Below are positions 21,825-32,728 of a stretch of DNA of 64,000 bases, piece after piece. The notes beneath the pieces were generated by a model. It worked only from the letters and a program-made list of their open reading frames with translations, ran no database searches and was not told the origin of the DNA. The stretch is taken from positions 124,001 through 188,000 of the forward strand of contig NZ_VLLB01000003.1 of the NCBI RefSeq assembly GCF_007830455.1. The letters run 5' to 3'. The stretch is from Pseudoduganella lurida (GTDB lineage Bacteria > Pseudomonadota > Gammaproteobacteria > Burkholderiales > Burkholderiaceae_D). Positions within the stretch are counted from its first letter, which is position 1, and every line of letters starts with the position of its first letter. Both the position numbers and the translations under genes were made by a program.

Positions 21825-21954
21825 ACCGCTGTCTCCTGGCTGTCGCGTGTCGGCAGAGTTTAGCACCGGGGCCCGGGAATTCAAAAGCAAGGGGCGGGGT
21901 GCTCCGCCGGCGGTGCGCCGCTACGATGGTGGCATACTGTTTAAGGGAGCTGCC

Positions 21955-23051
<1,097 letters not shown>

Positions 23052-23055
<4 letters not shown>

Positions 23056-23738
23056 ACCTCGACTGGCAGCGGATCGGCGCGGAGCTCGATGCCCATGGCT
23101 GTGCGCACCTCCCGAACGTGCTGGCACCGGGCGACTGCGCACTGCTGGCGGGCGCCTATGACGATGCCGCGCTGTTTCGCAGCCGGATCGTGATGGCGCG
23201 CCATGGCTTCGGCCGCGGCGAATACCAGTACTTTCGCTATCCGCTGCCGGACCTCGTGGCAGGGCTGCGCGAGGCGCTGTACCCGCCGCTGGCGGCCATC
23301 GCCAACCGCTGGCATGCGGCGCTGGGCATCGATGTGCGCTTTCCGCCGTCGCATGGGGACTTCCTGGCGCGCTGCCACGCGGCCGGGCAGGCGCGGCCCA
23401 CGCCGCTGCTGCTGCGCTACGACGCGCAGGACTACAACTGCCTGCACCAGGACCTGTACGGCGAGCACGTCTTCCCGCTGCAGGCCGCGTTCCTGCTGTC
23501 GCGCCCCGGCCCGGACTTCACGGGCGGCGAATTCGTGCTGACCGAGCAGCGCCCGCGCATGCAGTCGCGCGTGGAAGTGGTGCCGCTGGCGCAGGGCGAT
23601 TGCGTGATCTTCCCGGTGCATCACCGGCCGGTGCAGGGCAGCCGCGGGATCTACCGCGTCAACCTGCGGCACGGTGTGTCGCGTATCCGGCACGGCCGGC
23701 GCCATACGCTCGGGATCATCTTCCACGACGCGCAGTAG
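23052..23738 (+). CDS. 2OG-Fe(II) oxygenase, predicted DNA alkylation repair (COG3826/PF09859 type)
   Basis: A 228-residue double-stranded beta-helix oxygenase. The iron ligands are H132 and D134 (LHQDLYG), a distal His at about 190 or 207, and Arg in IYRVNLRHG for 2-oxoglutarate. It overlaps ada by 4 bases, so the two are translated together. The family is predicted to act on damaged DNA beside AlkB but is little studied. Co-transcription with ada supports oxidative demethylation of alkylated bases, which is an inference. An alternative is oxidation of a non-DNA substrate. Confidence 0.85.
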
Positions 23739-23779
23739 GGGCGGTACACTCCGGGTTTATCCCACCCGGAAAGACCTCC

Positions 23780-25444
23780 ATGCGCCTGCCGCCGCTCGCC
23801 CTTGCCAGCCTCGCCTTCTTCGTCCACACCGCCGCCAGCGCCGCGCCGGGCACCGTCATCGACAACGCCAATGGCTACACGCTGAACGCGCAGAACGAGC
23901 TGGTGCGCTTCCGGTCGCTGGCGTTCGATGGCACCGGCAAAATCGTGGCGGTCGGGGGTGCGCAGGACGTGGCGGCGAAAGCGCCGGGCTTCGCGCACGT
24001 GGATGTGCGCGGCAAAACCGTGCTGCCCGGCCTGATCGACGCGCACGGCCACGTGTTCGGCCTGGGCGAGATCGCCACCGGCGCGGAGCTGTACAGCGCC
24101 GTGTCGCTGACCGACGCGGTGAAGAAGGTGGCCGACTTCGCGCGCGCGAATCCGAAGCGCGCCTGGGTGGTGGGCAATGGCTGGAACCAGGAGACGTGGA
24201 AGCTGGGCCGCTTCCCCACCGCGCAGGAACTCGATGGCGCCGTGGCCGACCGCCCGGCGCTGATGCATCGCGTGGATGGCCACGCCGTGTGGGTCAACAG
24301 CCGCGCGCTGGCGCTGGCCGGCATCACGAAGGACACGAAGGACCCGGCCGGCGGCAAGATCGAGCGCGATGCCTATGGCAATGCCACCGGCATCCTCGTC
24401 GACGCGGCGATGGAGCTGATGGCGAAGGTGGTGCCGCAGCCGACCGAGGCGGAATCGCGCGCCGCCCTCGATGGCGCGCTGGACGTGCTGAAGAAGGTCG
24501 GCCTGACGAGCGTGCACGATGCCGGCATCGGCGTGGGGGCCGACAGGCTGTATCGCGCCTACGCCGATGGCGGCCGGCTGACCACGCGTGTCTACGCGAT
24601 GATCGGCGACACCACCGCCGACTTCGATGCCCTGGCGGCCAAGGGCCCGCTGAAAAGCTATGCGAACGACCTGTACGCGCTGTCCGCCGTGAAGCTGTAT
24701 GCGGATGGGGCACTGGGCAGCCGCGGTGCGGCGCTCATCAAGCCCTACAGCGATGCGCCGCACACGCACGGCCTGCTGTTCTACAACGATGCCGTGATGC
24801 GCGAGAAGATGGGCAAGGCCATGCAGGCCGGCTACCAGGTCAATGTGCACGCGATCGGCGATGCCGGCAACCGCCAGATCCTGGACAGCTACGCGGCGCT
24901 GCTGCAGAAGTATCCGAACGAAGCGCTGCGCCACCGCATCGAGCACGCGCAGGTGGTGGCGCTGGCCGACATTCCCCGCTTCGCGCAGCTGAACATCATC
25001 CCGTCGATGCAGCCCACGCATGCCACGTCCGACCAGAACATGGCCGAACAGCGCGTCGGGCCGCAGCGCATTCAGGGTGCCTACGCGTGGCGCACCTTCC
25101 TGAAGCAGGGCTCGCATATCGCCTGCGGTTCCGATTTCCCGATCGAGGCGCCGAACCCGTTCGAGGGCATTCACGCGGCCGTCACGCGCCAGGACATGCG
25201 CAATGTGCCGGCCGGCGGCTGGCACAAGGAACAGGCGATGACGCTGCAGGAAGCCTTCCGCTGCTTCACGCTCGATGCGGCCTACGCGGCGCGCCAGGAG
25301 AACGTCATCGGTTCGCTGGAGCCGGGCAAGTGGGCCGACTTCATCGTGACCGACGCCGACCTGTTCAGGGTGGCGCCGGCCGAGATCGGCCGCATCGGCG
25401 TGCTGGAGACCTGGGTGGGCGGCAAGCAGGTATTCAGGAAGTAG
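23780..25444 (+). CDS. Exported amidohydrolase family 3 protein (YtcJ-like)
   Basis: A 554-residue metal-dependent hydrolase with a signal peptide (cleavage near ASA-AP, residue 22), so it is likely periplasmic. Metal ligands lie in IDAHGHVFG (near residue 90) and in HAIGDAGN and HRIEHAQV. The late Asp is in CGSDFPIE. The overall order is that of the YtcJ/N-substituted formamide deformylase group. The start at 23780 is set by the signal peptide and GGAAAG. The last 11 bases overlap the convergent aldo-keto reductase gene. The substrate is unknown. Confidence 0.88.
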   Translation: MRLPPLALASLAFFVHTAASAAPGTVIDNANGYTLNAQNELVRFRSLAFDGTGKIVAVGGAQDVAAKAPGFAHVDVRGKTVLPGLIDAHGHVFGLGEIATGAELYSAVSLTDAVKKVADFARANPKRAWVVGNGWNQETWKLGRFPTAQELDGAVADRPALMHRVDGHAVWVNSRALALAGITKDTKDPAGGKIERDAYGNATGILVDAAMELMAKVVPQPTEAESRAALDGALDVLKKVGLTSVHDAGIGVGADRLYRAYADGGRLTTRVYAMIGDTTADFDALAAKGPLKSYANDLYALSAVKLYADGALGSRGAALIKPYSDAPHTHGLLFYNDAVMREKMGKAMQAGYQVNVHAIGDAGNRQILDSYAALLQKYPNEALRHRIEHAQVVALADIPRFAQLNIIPSMQPTHATSDQNMAEQRVGPQRIQGAYAWRTFLKQGSHIACGSDFPIEAPNPFEGIHAAVTRQDMRNVPAGGWHKEQAMTLQEAFRCFTLDAAYAARQENVIGSLEPGKWADFIVTDADLFRVAPAEIGRIGVLETWVGGKQVFRK

Positions 25445-26312
25445 ACACCCCGGAAGTAGACATATTGTTCAACTGCGCGATCGTGGCGGCCGGCAGCACC
25501 AGGTCCGCCGCGGCCAGGTTCTCGCGCAGGTGCGCCACCGACGACGTGCCCGGGATGACGAGGATGTTGGGTGAGCGTTGCAGCAGCCAGGCAATCGCCA
25601 CCGCCATCGGCGTCGCTTCCAGCTGCGCGGCCACGGCCGACAGCGTGTCCGACTGCAGGGGCGTGAAGCCGCCGAGCGGGAAGAACGGCACGTAGGCGAT
25701 GCCGGCGGCGGCCAGTTCGTCGATCAGCGTGTCGTCGTCGCGGTGCGCCAGGTTGTACATGTTCTGCACGCAGACGATCGGCGTGATGCGCTGCGCGTCG
25801 CGCACTTGCGCCGGCGTCGCGTTGCTGATGCCGATGTGGCGCACCAGGCCCTGTTCGCGCAATTCGGCCAGCACCGTCAGCGGTTCTTCCAGCGAGCCTT
25901 CGGCCGGGCCGTGCACGCTGAACATGGCGCGCAGGTTGACCACCTCCAGCGCATCGAGCCCCAGGTTGCGCAGGTTGTCGTGCACCGCCCCCACCAGTTC
26001 CGCTTTCGAGAAGGCCGGCAGCCAGGCGCCCTGGTCGTCGCGGCGTGCGCCGATCTTCGTCACGATCGTCAGGTCCTCCGGATAAGGGTGCAGCGCCGCG
26101 CGGATCAGCTGGTTGGTCACGTGCGGGCCGTAGAAGTCCGATGTGTCGATGTGGTTCACACCGTTTTCGATTGCCGCCTGCAGCACCGCTTGCGCCGCTG
26201 CCGGGTCCTTCGGCGGGCCGAACACGCCCGGCCCGGCCAGCTGCATGGCGCCGTAGCCGAGGCGGTTCACGGTGCGGTCGCCGAGCTGCCAGGTTGGGGT
26301 AATTGCCGTCAT
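25434..26312 (-). CDS. Aldo/keto reductase
   Basis: A 292-residue (beta/alpha)8 NADPH-dependent reductase. The catalytic set is visible as Asp and Tyr in DTSDFYG (near residues 56-62), Lys in VTKIGAR, and the usual NADPH segment at the C-terminal end (IPGTSSVAHLREN). The family reduces aldehydes or ketones, but the substrate is not indicated. It is divergent from a LysR gene at 26419, with a 106-bp shared region, and so is probably under its control. Its 3' end overlaps the amidohydrolase gene tail to tail. Confidence 0.9.
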   Translation of the reverse strand: MTAITPTWQLGDRTVNRLGYGAMQLAGPGVFGPPKDPAAAQAVLQAAIENGVNHIDTSDFYGPHVTNQLIRAALHPYPEDLTIVTKIGARRDDQGAWLPAFSKAELVGAVHDNLRNLGLDALEVVNLRAMFSVHGPAEGSLEEPLTVLAELREQGLVRHIGISNATPAQVRDAQRITPIVCVQNMYNLAHRDDDTLIDELAAAGIAYVPFFPLGGFTPLQSDTLSAVAAQLEATPMAVAIAWLLQRSPNILVIPGTSSVAHLRENLAAADLVLPAATIAQLNNMSTSGVSTS

Positions 26313-26418
26313 GTCGTTCTCCTTGAGTGGGTTGAGGGAAGCTTACGGCCGTCCCGTCTGCGCGACAATCCGGTAAAGTGTGGATGGGTTGTGCGAAAAA
26401 ACGAACAATGGAGGGGGA

Positions 26419-27318
26419 ATGACTGCGGACCTGGGCGACCTGAATGCCTTCGTGACGGTGGCGCGCGCGGGCGGCTTCCGCGATGCGGCGCGGCTGGCCG
26501 GCGTGAGTGCCTCGGGCCTGAGCGAGGCGGTGCGGCGGCTCGAAGGGCGCCTCGGCGTGCGGCTGCTGAACCGCAGCACGCGCAGCGTCGTGCCGACCGA
26601 AGCGGGCCGGGGGCTGCTGGAGCGCCTGGCGCCCGCGCTGAACGAGGTGCAGGCGGCGCTCGATGTCGTCAACGCCTTTCGCGACCGGCCCAGCGGCACG
26701 CTGCGCCTGAACGTGCCGCTGGCCGCCTCGCGCCTGGTGCTGCCGTCGCTGGTGCCCCGCTTCCTGGCGGCGTACCCGGACATCGTGCTGGACGTGACGG
26801 TGGAAGACAGCTTCGTCGACGTGCTGGCCGGCGGCTACGATGCCGGCATCCGCTACGAGGAGCGGCTGGAGCAGGACATGATCGCCGTGCCGATCGGCCC
26901 GCGCGTGCAGCGCTTCGCCGCAGCCGCCGCACCGGCCTACCTGGAGCGCCGCGGCACGCCCCGCCATCCCGGCGAACTGCTCGATCACGCTTGCCTGGCC
27001 GGCCGCTTCGGCACCGCGGTGCTGCCGTGGGAGTTCGCCCGCGATGGCGAGACGGTGCAGGTCGACCCGCGCGGCCCGCTGCGCGTGAAGCTGGGCGCCG
27101 CGGCCGACCTGGCGGTCGAGGCGGCGGTGGCCGGCAGCGGCATCGTCTACATGTTCGAGGACTGGCTGCAGCCGTATTTCCGGCGCGGCGAGCTGGTCCC
27201 CGTGCTGGAGCCGTGGTGGCTGAGCTTTTCCGGCCCTTTCCTGTACTACCCGGGCCGGCGGCTGGTGCCGGCGCCGCTGCGGGCGTTCATCGATTTCATT
27301 CGGGCCGGGGTACCATAG
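26419..27318 (+). CDS. LysR-type transcriptional regulator
   Basis: A 299-residue LysR regulator. The HTH is at about 5-62 (ARAGGFRDAARLAGVSASGLS, RLLNRSTRS), and the effector domain follows, with the pattern of the large DhcR/PA0477-like group (GTLRLNVPLAASRLVLPSLV). The ATG at 26419 has GGAGGGGG 5 bases upstream. It is divergent from the aldo-keto reductase gene. Only 9 bases separate its stop from that of the convergent EF-hand gene. Confidence 0.9.
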   Translation: MTADLGDLNAFVTVARAGGFRDAARLAGVSASGLSEAVRRLEGRLGVRLLNRSTRSVVPTEAGRGLLERLAPALNEVQAALDVVNAFRDRPSGTLRLNVPLAASRLVLPSLVPRFLAAYPDIVLDVTVEDSFVDVLAGGYDAGIRYEERLEQDMIAVPIGPRVQRFAAAAAPAYLERRGTPRHPGELLDHACLAGRFGTAVLPWEFARDGETVQVDPRGPLRVKLGAAADLAVEAAVAGSGIVYMFEDWLQPYFRRGELVPVLEPWWLSFSGPFLYYPGRRLVPAPLRAFIDFIRAGVP

Positions 27319-27327
27319 CCGCTGCGG

Positions 27328-28500
27328 TCAATGCACCCAGAGCAGGCGCCGCAGGCTGCGCATCAGGTAGCCGCCATCGTTCCGCGTTTTTTCCTGCATT
27401 GCCGTGATGAATGCCGTTAGTCCCGATGCCGGACGGCTCGCATCGATCTTGCGGCAATAGGGGCGTGTCAATGCACCGACATCCCCTTCCTCAGTCGCGT
27501 TCCCCAGATTTTTCGGCGGATCGCGGAAAATCTGCGCAATATCGAGCCCCTGCTTCGGGGGGCAGAGGCCGGTAAGCCAGCCGGGCGGCTCGTCCTCGGC
27601 GGCCTCCGGCCCTGCAAGCAGGGTCTTGCCGTCGACCAGCGGGATCAGGTGATGATTCAGTTCGCCCCAGACATCGAAGTCGTCCGCATCGAGCGGCACG
27701 GGAAACACGCTGCTGGCCTGGCGCGGATTGCCCAGCCATTCCATGTCGTCATCGGTTTCAGCCAGCGCCGAAAGCCGCATGCGCTCCGAGGCGCGCAGGC
27801 CCTTTGCAAGCAGGTCGCGTGCGCGGAGCATGCTCGACGGGTCAATCAGCCGGATTTCGGTGCCGCCCGTCGCGCTGTTCTCCCTGATCTCGTAGGCCAG
27901 CATGTATGCAGCAAGCGCTTCAACGGTGTAGTGCATGGTCACGGCCCAGCGGATATCGGTCTGGTCGATCCTGATCATTGCGCTGCGGTTGGTCTCGTTC
28001 TCGTAATAGGCCTCTTCCTCGGACGGCAGGCCGAAGTCGAGCACGCGATCGTGCCGACGCGGGATGGCAAAGAAGTTGCGCTCCGCGACAGACAGCGTGC
28101 CATCCCCATTCAGATCGCGCGCCCATGTCGCCGGCTTCACGAGCAGGCCATCCTGTGGCGACTTCAGTTCAATTTTTTCCAGGACTTCCCGTGTTTCACG
28201 CAAGCCGTCCTGCAGTTGCAGGAACTCCTTTCTGATCATCGCCATCAGTTCCGCATTGGAAGGGCGCTTGCTTTGCTCCAGATGCAGCAGGCGGTCCAGG
28301 AACGTCCAGCCATGCTGGATCAAGGCCACATCCTTGCAGATGACATAAGCCTGTTGCTCGCGGGGCGTGGCTGGGGCCCGTCGGGGCAGAGTCGCGCAGG
28401 TGGACTCGAATGCTGCAGTGGTGGTGAGATCGGGTTGACCAGCCTGGACCTGGCCGGCAAGTAAAACAGCGGTGAGTAGCAGGGCTTGCATCCTGAACAT
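27328..28500 (-). CDS. Exported EF-hand protein of unknown function
   Basis: A 390-residue protein with a signal peptide (cleavage near VQA-GQ, residue 20). Near residue 130 is one canonical 12-residue EF-hand loop, DLNGDGTLSVAE, with Asp, Asn, Asp and Glu at the calcium positions. Several Cys residues (for example STCATL and CPP) suggest periplasmic disulfides. No enzymatic motif is seen. The start at 28500 has CAGGAG 6 bases upstream; the longer frame adds no similarity. It is divergent from the hut operon with a 167-bp gap. No functional link to histidine use is evident. Confidence 0.75.
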   Translation of the reverse strand: MFRMQALLLTAVLLAGQVQAGQPDLTTTAAFESTCATLPRRAPATPREQQAYVICKDVALIQHGWTFLDRLLHLEQSKRPSNAELMAMIRKEFLQLQDGLRETREVLEKIELKSPQDGLLVKPATWARDLNGDGTLSVAERNFFAIPRRHDRVLDFGLPSEEEAYYENETNRSAMIRIDQTDIRWAVTMHYTVEALAAYMLAYEIRENSATGGTEIRLIDPSSMLRARDLLAKGLRASERMRLSALAETDDDMEWLGNPRQASSVFPVPLDADDFDVWGELNHHLIPLVDGKTLLAGPEAAEDEPPGWLTGLCPPKQGLDIAQIFRDPPKNLGNATEEGDVGALTRPYCRKIDASRPASGLTAFITAMQEKTRNDGGYLMRSLRRLLWVH

Positions 28501-28603
28501 GGGACACTCCTGGAAGTTGGGTTCCAGCAGGTTAGCGAAGGCCCCCGTGACGGCCTTGTGATCCAACAAGTTTGGCTGTCACGCCCTCGGCACCAAAATG
28601 TCG

Positions 28604-28632
28604 TTGACGCCCTTGTATAGACAACCTATGCT
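28604..28632 (+). promoter_or_regulatory. hut operon promoter with candidate HutC operator
   Basis: TTGACG (28604-28609) and TATGCT (28627-28632) are 17 bases apart. The spacer holds TTGTATAGACAA (28613-28624), a palindrome of the form TTGTnTAnACAA. A repressor bound there would block RNA polymerase. HutC is a GntR/UTRA repressor, and this site shape fits that family. The transcription start would lie near 28640, about 28 bases before the hutU ATG. Confidence 0.7.
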
Positions 28633-28667
28633 GCGGTGATCAGTCACCACAACGCGCAGGAGTTGCC

Positions 28668-30383
28668 ATGGACCAGCCGACCGACGATCCGCGTTTCGAT
28701 TCACGTTGCGACCCCACCCGCACCATCCGCGCGCCGTGCGGCCCGGACAAGGTCTGCAAGACCTGGGGTGCGGAAGCGGCCTACCGCATGCTGCAGAATA
28801 ATCTCGACCCGGAGGTGGCCGAGAATCCGCAGGCGCTGGTGGTGTACGGCGGCATCGGCCGCGCGGCGCGCAACTGGGCGTGCTTCGATGCGATCCTGGC
28901 CGCGCTGAAGGAACTGGGCGAAGAGGAGACGCTGCTGATCCAGTCCGGCAAGCCGGTCGGCGTGTTCCGCACCCATGCCGATGCGCCGCGCGTGCTGATC
29001 GCCAATTCGAACCTGGTGCCGAAGTGGGCCAACTGGGAACACTTCAACGAACTCGATCGCAAGGGCCTGTTCATGTACGGCCAGATGACGGCCGGCAGCT
29101 GGATCTATATCGGCACGCAGGGCATCGTGCAGGGCACCTACGAAACGTTTGCCGAGGCGGGGCGCCAGCATTTTGGCGGCACCATGAAAGGGCGCTGGAT
29201 CCTCACGGCGGGCCTGGGCGGCATGGGCGGCGCGCAGCCGCTGGCCGCCACGATGGCCGGTGCCGTGTCGCTGACCGTCGAGTGCCAGCAGGCCAGCATC
29301 GACTTCCGCCTGCGCACCCGCTACCTCGACCGGCAGGCAGCGGACATCGACGAGGCGCTGGCCCTGGTGCGTCAATACAAGGAAGAGGGCACGGCAATCT
29401 CCATCGGCCTGCTGGGCAATGCGGCCGACGTGCTGCCCGAACTGGTGCGGCGCGCGCGCGAGGGCGGCCTGGTGCCGGACCTCGTCACGGACCAGACCTC
29501 GGCGCACGACCTCGTCAACGGCTACCTGCCGCGCGGCTGGACGGTCGACCAGTGGCAGGCCGCGCGCCACGATCCGGCCCGCCACGCCGCGCTGCAAGCG
29601 GCCGCCGCGGCCTCCTGCGCCGTGCATGTCGGGGCGATGCTGGACTTCCAGGCGCTGGGCGCGCAGGTGGTCGACTACGGCAACAACATCCGGCAGGTGG
29701 CGTTCGACCACGGCGTGGCGAATGCCTTCGCCTTCCCCGGCTTCGTACCGGCCTATATCCGCCCGCAGTTCTGCGAAGGGCGGGGGCCGTTCCGCTGGGT
29801 AGCGCTGTCCGGCGATCCGGAAGACATCTACAAGACCGATGCGAAGATCCGCGAACTGTTCCCGCACCATGCGAACGTGCACCGCTGGCTGGACATGGCG
29901 CGCGAGCGCATCGCCTTCCAGGGCCTGCCGGCGCGTATCTGCTGGCTGGGGCTGGGCGAGCGCCACCTGGCCGGGCTGGCGTTCAACGAGATGGTGAAGA
30001 ACGGCGAGCTGAAAGCACCCATCGTGATCGGCCGCGACCACCTGGACACGGGCTCCGTGGCCAGCCCGAACCGCGAGACGGAGAGCATGCGCGATGGCAG
30101 CGATGCCGTCTCCGACTGGCCCCTGCTGAACGCGCTGCTCAACACGGCCGGCGGCGCCACCTGGGTGTCGCTGCACCATGGCGGCGGCGTGGGCATGGGC
30201 TACTCGCAGCATGCCGGCGTCGTCATCGTGGCCGATGGCACCGATGCGGCCGCGCAGCGCCTGGCCCGCGTGCTGGTCAACGACAGCGGCAGCGGCGTGA
30301 TGCGCCACGCGGATGCGGGCTATCCGGCCGCCATCGCCTGCGCCGAACGCAATGGACTCAATCTTCCCATGGTGACGAAATGA
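28668..30383 (+). CDS. hutU: Urocanate hydratase
   Basis: A 571-residue cytoplasmic urocanase, near the usual 555-565. It converts urocanate to imidazolone propionate using tightly bound NAD. Family marks include the glycine-rich run around [15 protein letters not shown] (near residue 185) and the active-site segment [10 protein letters not shown] (near residue 425) with the catalytic Cys. The ATG has GGAG 6 bases upstream. It is first in the hut operon, under the promoter with the HutC-like palindrome, and overlaps hutH by ATGA. Confidence 0.98.
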   Translation: MDQPTDDPRFDSRCDPTRTIRAPCGPDKVCKTWGAEAAYRMLQNNLDPEVAENPQALVVYGGIGRAARNWACFDAILAALKELGEEETLLIQSGKPVGVFRTHADAPRVLIANSNLVPKWANWEHFNELDRKGLFMYGQMTAGSWIYIGTQGIVQGTYETFAEAGRQHFGGTMKGRWILTAGLGGMGGAQPLAATMAGAVSLTVECQQASIDFRLRTRYLDRQAADIDEALALVRQYKEEGTAISIGLLGNAADVLPELVRRAREGGLVPDLVTDQTSAHDLVNGYLPRGWTVDQWQAARHDPARHAALQAAAAASCAVHVGAMLDFQALGAQVVDYGNNIRQVAFDHGVANAFAFPGFVPAYIRPQFCEGRGPFRWVALSGDPEDIYKTDAKIRELFPHHANVHRWLDMARERIAFQGLPARICWLGLGERHLAGLAFNEMVKNGELKAPIVIGRDHLDTGSVASPNRETESMRDGSDAVSDWPLLNALLNTAGGATWVSLHHGGGVGMGYSQHAGVVIVADGTDAAAQRLARVLVNDSGSGVMRHADAGYPAAIACAERNGLNLPMVTK

Positions 30384-31918
30384 CCCTTGTCCTGCATCCC
30401 GGCAGGCTGGCCCTGGCCGACCTGCGCGCCGCCTGGTCCGCCCACACCCCCATCGCGCTGGCCGCCGAGGCCTACGCGCAGATCGACGCATCAGCACAGG
30501 CGGTTCAGGCGATCGTGCGGAAGGGCGACGCTGCCTACGGCATCAACACGGGCTTCGGCCTGCTGGCGAAAACCCGCATCCCGGACGACCAGCTGGAAAA
30601 GCTGCAGCGCAACCTGATCCTGTCGCACTCGGTGGGCACCGGCGACCTCCTGCCGGATCCCGTGGTGCGCCTGCTGCTGCTGACCAAAATCGGCAGCCTG
30701 GCGCGCGGCTATTCCGGCATCCGCGCCGCCGTCATCGATGCGCTGGTGGCGCTGTACAACGCCGAGATCATGCCGGCCATTCCCGCCAAGGGTTCCGTGG
30801 GTGCGTCCGGCGACCTGGCGCCGCTGGCGCACATGACGCTGGCGATCCTGGGCGAGGGACCGGTGCGCGTGAAGGGCGAGCTGATGCCCGCAACCGAAGC
30901 ACTGCGCGCGGCCGGCATCGCCCCCGTGGTGCTGGCGCCGAAGGAAGGGCTGGCGCTGATTAACGGCACGCAGGTCTCCACGGCGCTGGCGCTGCACGGC
31001 CTGTTCATGGCCGAGCGGCTGATGGAGGCGGGCATGGTGAGCGGCGCGATGTCGCTCGATGCGGCGAAGGGCAGCGATGCGCCGTTCGATGCGCGCGTGC
31101 ATGCGGTGCGCGGCCAGCCCGGCCAGATCGCCGCCGCCTCCATCTACCGGCAGCTGGTGGCGGACAGCGCGATCCGCGCCTCGCACCTCGTCGGCGACGA
31201 ACGGGTGCAGGACCCCTACTGCCTGCGTTGCCAGCCGCAGGTGATGGGCGCGTGCATGGACCTGATCGCGAACGCCACGCGCACGCTGCTGATCGAGGCG
31301 AATGCCGTCACCGACAATCCCCTGATCTTCCGTGACGATGACGAAGTGAAGATCGTCTCGGGCGGGAATTTCCACGCCGAGCCGGTGGCCTTCGCGGCGG
31401 ACACGCTGGCGCTGGCCATCGCGGAAATCGGCAGCATCGCCGAGCGCCGCATCGCGCTGCTGATCGATGCCACGCTGTCCGGCCTGCCGCCGTTCCTGGT
31501 GCGTGAGCCGGGGCTCAATTCCGGCTTCATGATTGCGCACGTGACGGCGGCCGCGCTGGCGTCGGAAAACAAGTCGCTGGCCCACCCGGCCAGCGTGGAC
31601 ACCATCCCCACCTCCGCCAACCAGGAAGATCACGTGAGCATGGCCACCTTCGGGGCGCGCCGGCTGGACGACATGGCGCACAATACCGCGGCCATCCTCG
31701 GCATCGAGCTGCTGGCCGCCGCGCAGGGCATCGACTTCCATCGGCCGCTGACGACGTCGCCGCACCTGGAGCACGTGCACGAGCAGCTGCGCCGCGCGGT
31801 GCCGTTCTATGAGGTGGACCGCTACTTCGCGCCCGATATCGCGGCGGCGAAAGCGATGGTGCTGCGCGGCGAGCTGTCCGCCACCTGCCGCGAGCTGTTC
31901 GTGACCCTGCATCCTTAA
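30380..31918 (+). CDS. hutH: Histidine ammonia-lyase
   Basis: A 512-residue lyase that removes ammonia from histidine to give urocanate. The self-forming MIO cofactor comes from Ala142-Ser143-Gly144 in [14 protein letters not shown], the same position as in well-studied HutH enzymes. Other family marks are YGINTGFG (53-60) and the late NQEDHVSM segment. The start overlaps the hutU stop (ATGA at 30380). The large frame that begins upstream inside hutU is only the out-of-frame extension. Confidence 0.98.
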   Translation: MTLVLHPGRLALADLRAAWSAHTPIALAAEAYAQIDASAQAVQAIVRKGDAAYGINTGFGLLAKTRIPDDQLEKLQRNLILSHSVGTGDLLPDPVVRLLLLTKIGSLARGYSGIRAAVIDALVALYNAEIMPAIPAKGSVGASGDLAPLAHMTLAILGEGPVRVKGELMPATEALRAAGIAPVVLAPKEGLALINGTQVSTALALHGLFMAERLMEAGMVSGAMSLDAAKGSDAPFDARVHAVRGQPGQIAAASIYRQLVADSAIRASHLVGDERVQDPYCLRCQPQVMGACMDLIANATRTLLIEANAVTDNPLIFRDDDEVKIVSGGNFHAEPVAFAADTLALAIAEIGSIAERRIALLIDATLSGLPPFLVREPGLNSGFMIAHVTAAALASENKSLAHPASVDTIPTSANQEDHVSMATFGARRLDDMAHNTAAILGIELLAAAQGIDFHRPLTTSPHLEHVHEQLRRAVPFYEVDRYFAPDIAAAKAMVLRGELSATCRELFVTLHP

Positions 31919-31927
31919 GGAGACGAT

Positions 31928-32728
31928 GTGGACTTTCACTTCACCGCCGGCACCCTCCCGCTGCTGGTCTCGATGCCGCATGCGGGCACGGAGATCCCGG
32001 CCGATATCGCCGCCACGATGACGCCCGCCGCGCTGCGCAAGGCGGATACGGACTGGCACCTGCCCGAACTGTATGCCTTCGCGCGCGAGCTGGGTGCATC
32101 GACCATCGCGGGCCGCTGGTCGCGCTACGTGATCGACCTGAACCGGCCGCCGGAAGACACCAATCTGTATCCCGGCCTCGATACCACGGGCCTGTGCCCG
32201 CTCGACACCTTCGCGCGCGAACCGCTGTACCAGCCGGGCCACGCGCCGGACGACGACGAGGTGCAGCGCCGCCTCGCCCGGTACTGGCAGCCCTACCACG
32301 CGCAGCTGCGCGGGGAACTGGACCGGCTGCTGCACCTGCATGGCCGCGTGGTGCTGTGGGAAGCCCATTCCATCGCCTCCGTCGTGCCGCGCTTCTTCGA
32401 GGGCAGGCTGCCGGACCTGAATTTCGGCACGGCCGGTGGGACCAGCTGCGCCCCCGGTCTCGCCGATGCCGTCACCGCCCTGGCGCGGGCATCGGCCTAC
32501 ACGGTGGCCGTCAACGGCCGCTTCAAGGGCGGCCACATCACGCGGCATTACGGCCGGCCGGAGCAGGGCATCCATGCGCTGCAGCTGGAGATGTGCCAGG
32601 ACACGTACATGGACGAGGCGCCGCCGTTCGCCTACCGCCCCGACCGCGCCGCGCAGGTGCAGCCGCTGCTGGGGCGGATGCTGCGCGCTGCCGCAGAGTG
32701 GACGGCAGCTGCGGGGCCAGCCACATGA
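31928..32728 (+). CDS. hutG: N-formylglutamate deformylase
   Basis: A 266-residue FGase-family enzyme that splits N-formylglutamate to glutamate and formate, the last step of the five-step histidine route. The family marks are VSMPHAG (near residue 15), the metal-binding region TDWHLPELY, and RYVIDLNRPP (near residue 66). The start is GTG at 31928 with AAGGAG 6 bases upstream. It sits 9 bases after hutH and overlaps hutF by ATGA. It belongs to the FGase fold, not the arginase-like formiminoglutamase that shares the symbol in other bacteria. Confidence 0.95.
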   Translation: MDFHFTAGTLPLLVSMPHAGTEIPADIAATMTPAALRKADTDWHLPELYAFARELGASTIAGRWSRYVIDLNRPPEDTNLYPGLDTTGLCPLDTFAREPLYQPGHAPDDDEVQRRLARYWQPYHAQLRGELDRLLHLHGRVVLWEAHSIASVVPRFFEGRLPDLNFGTAGGTSCAPGLADAVTALARASAYTVAVNGRFKGGHITRHYGRPEQGIHALQLEMCQDTYMDEAPPFAYRPDRAAQVQPLLGRMLRAAAEWTAAAGPAT

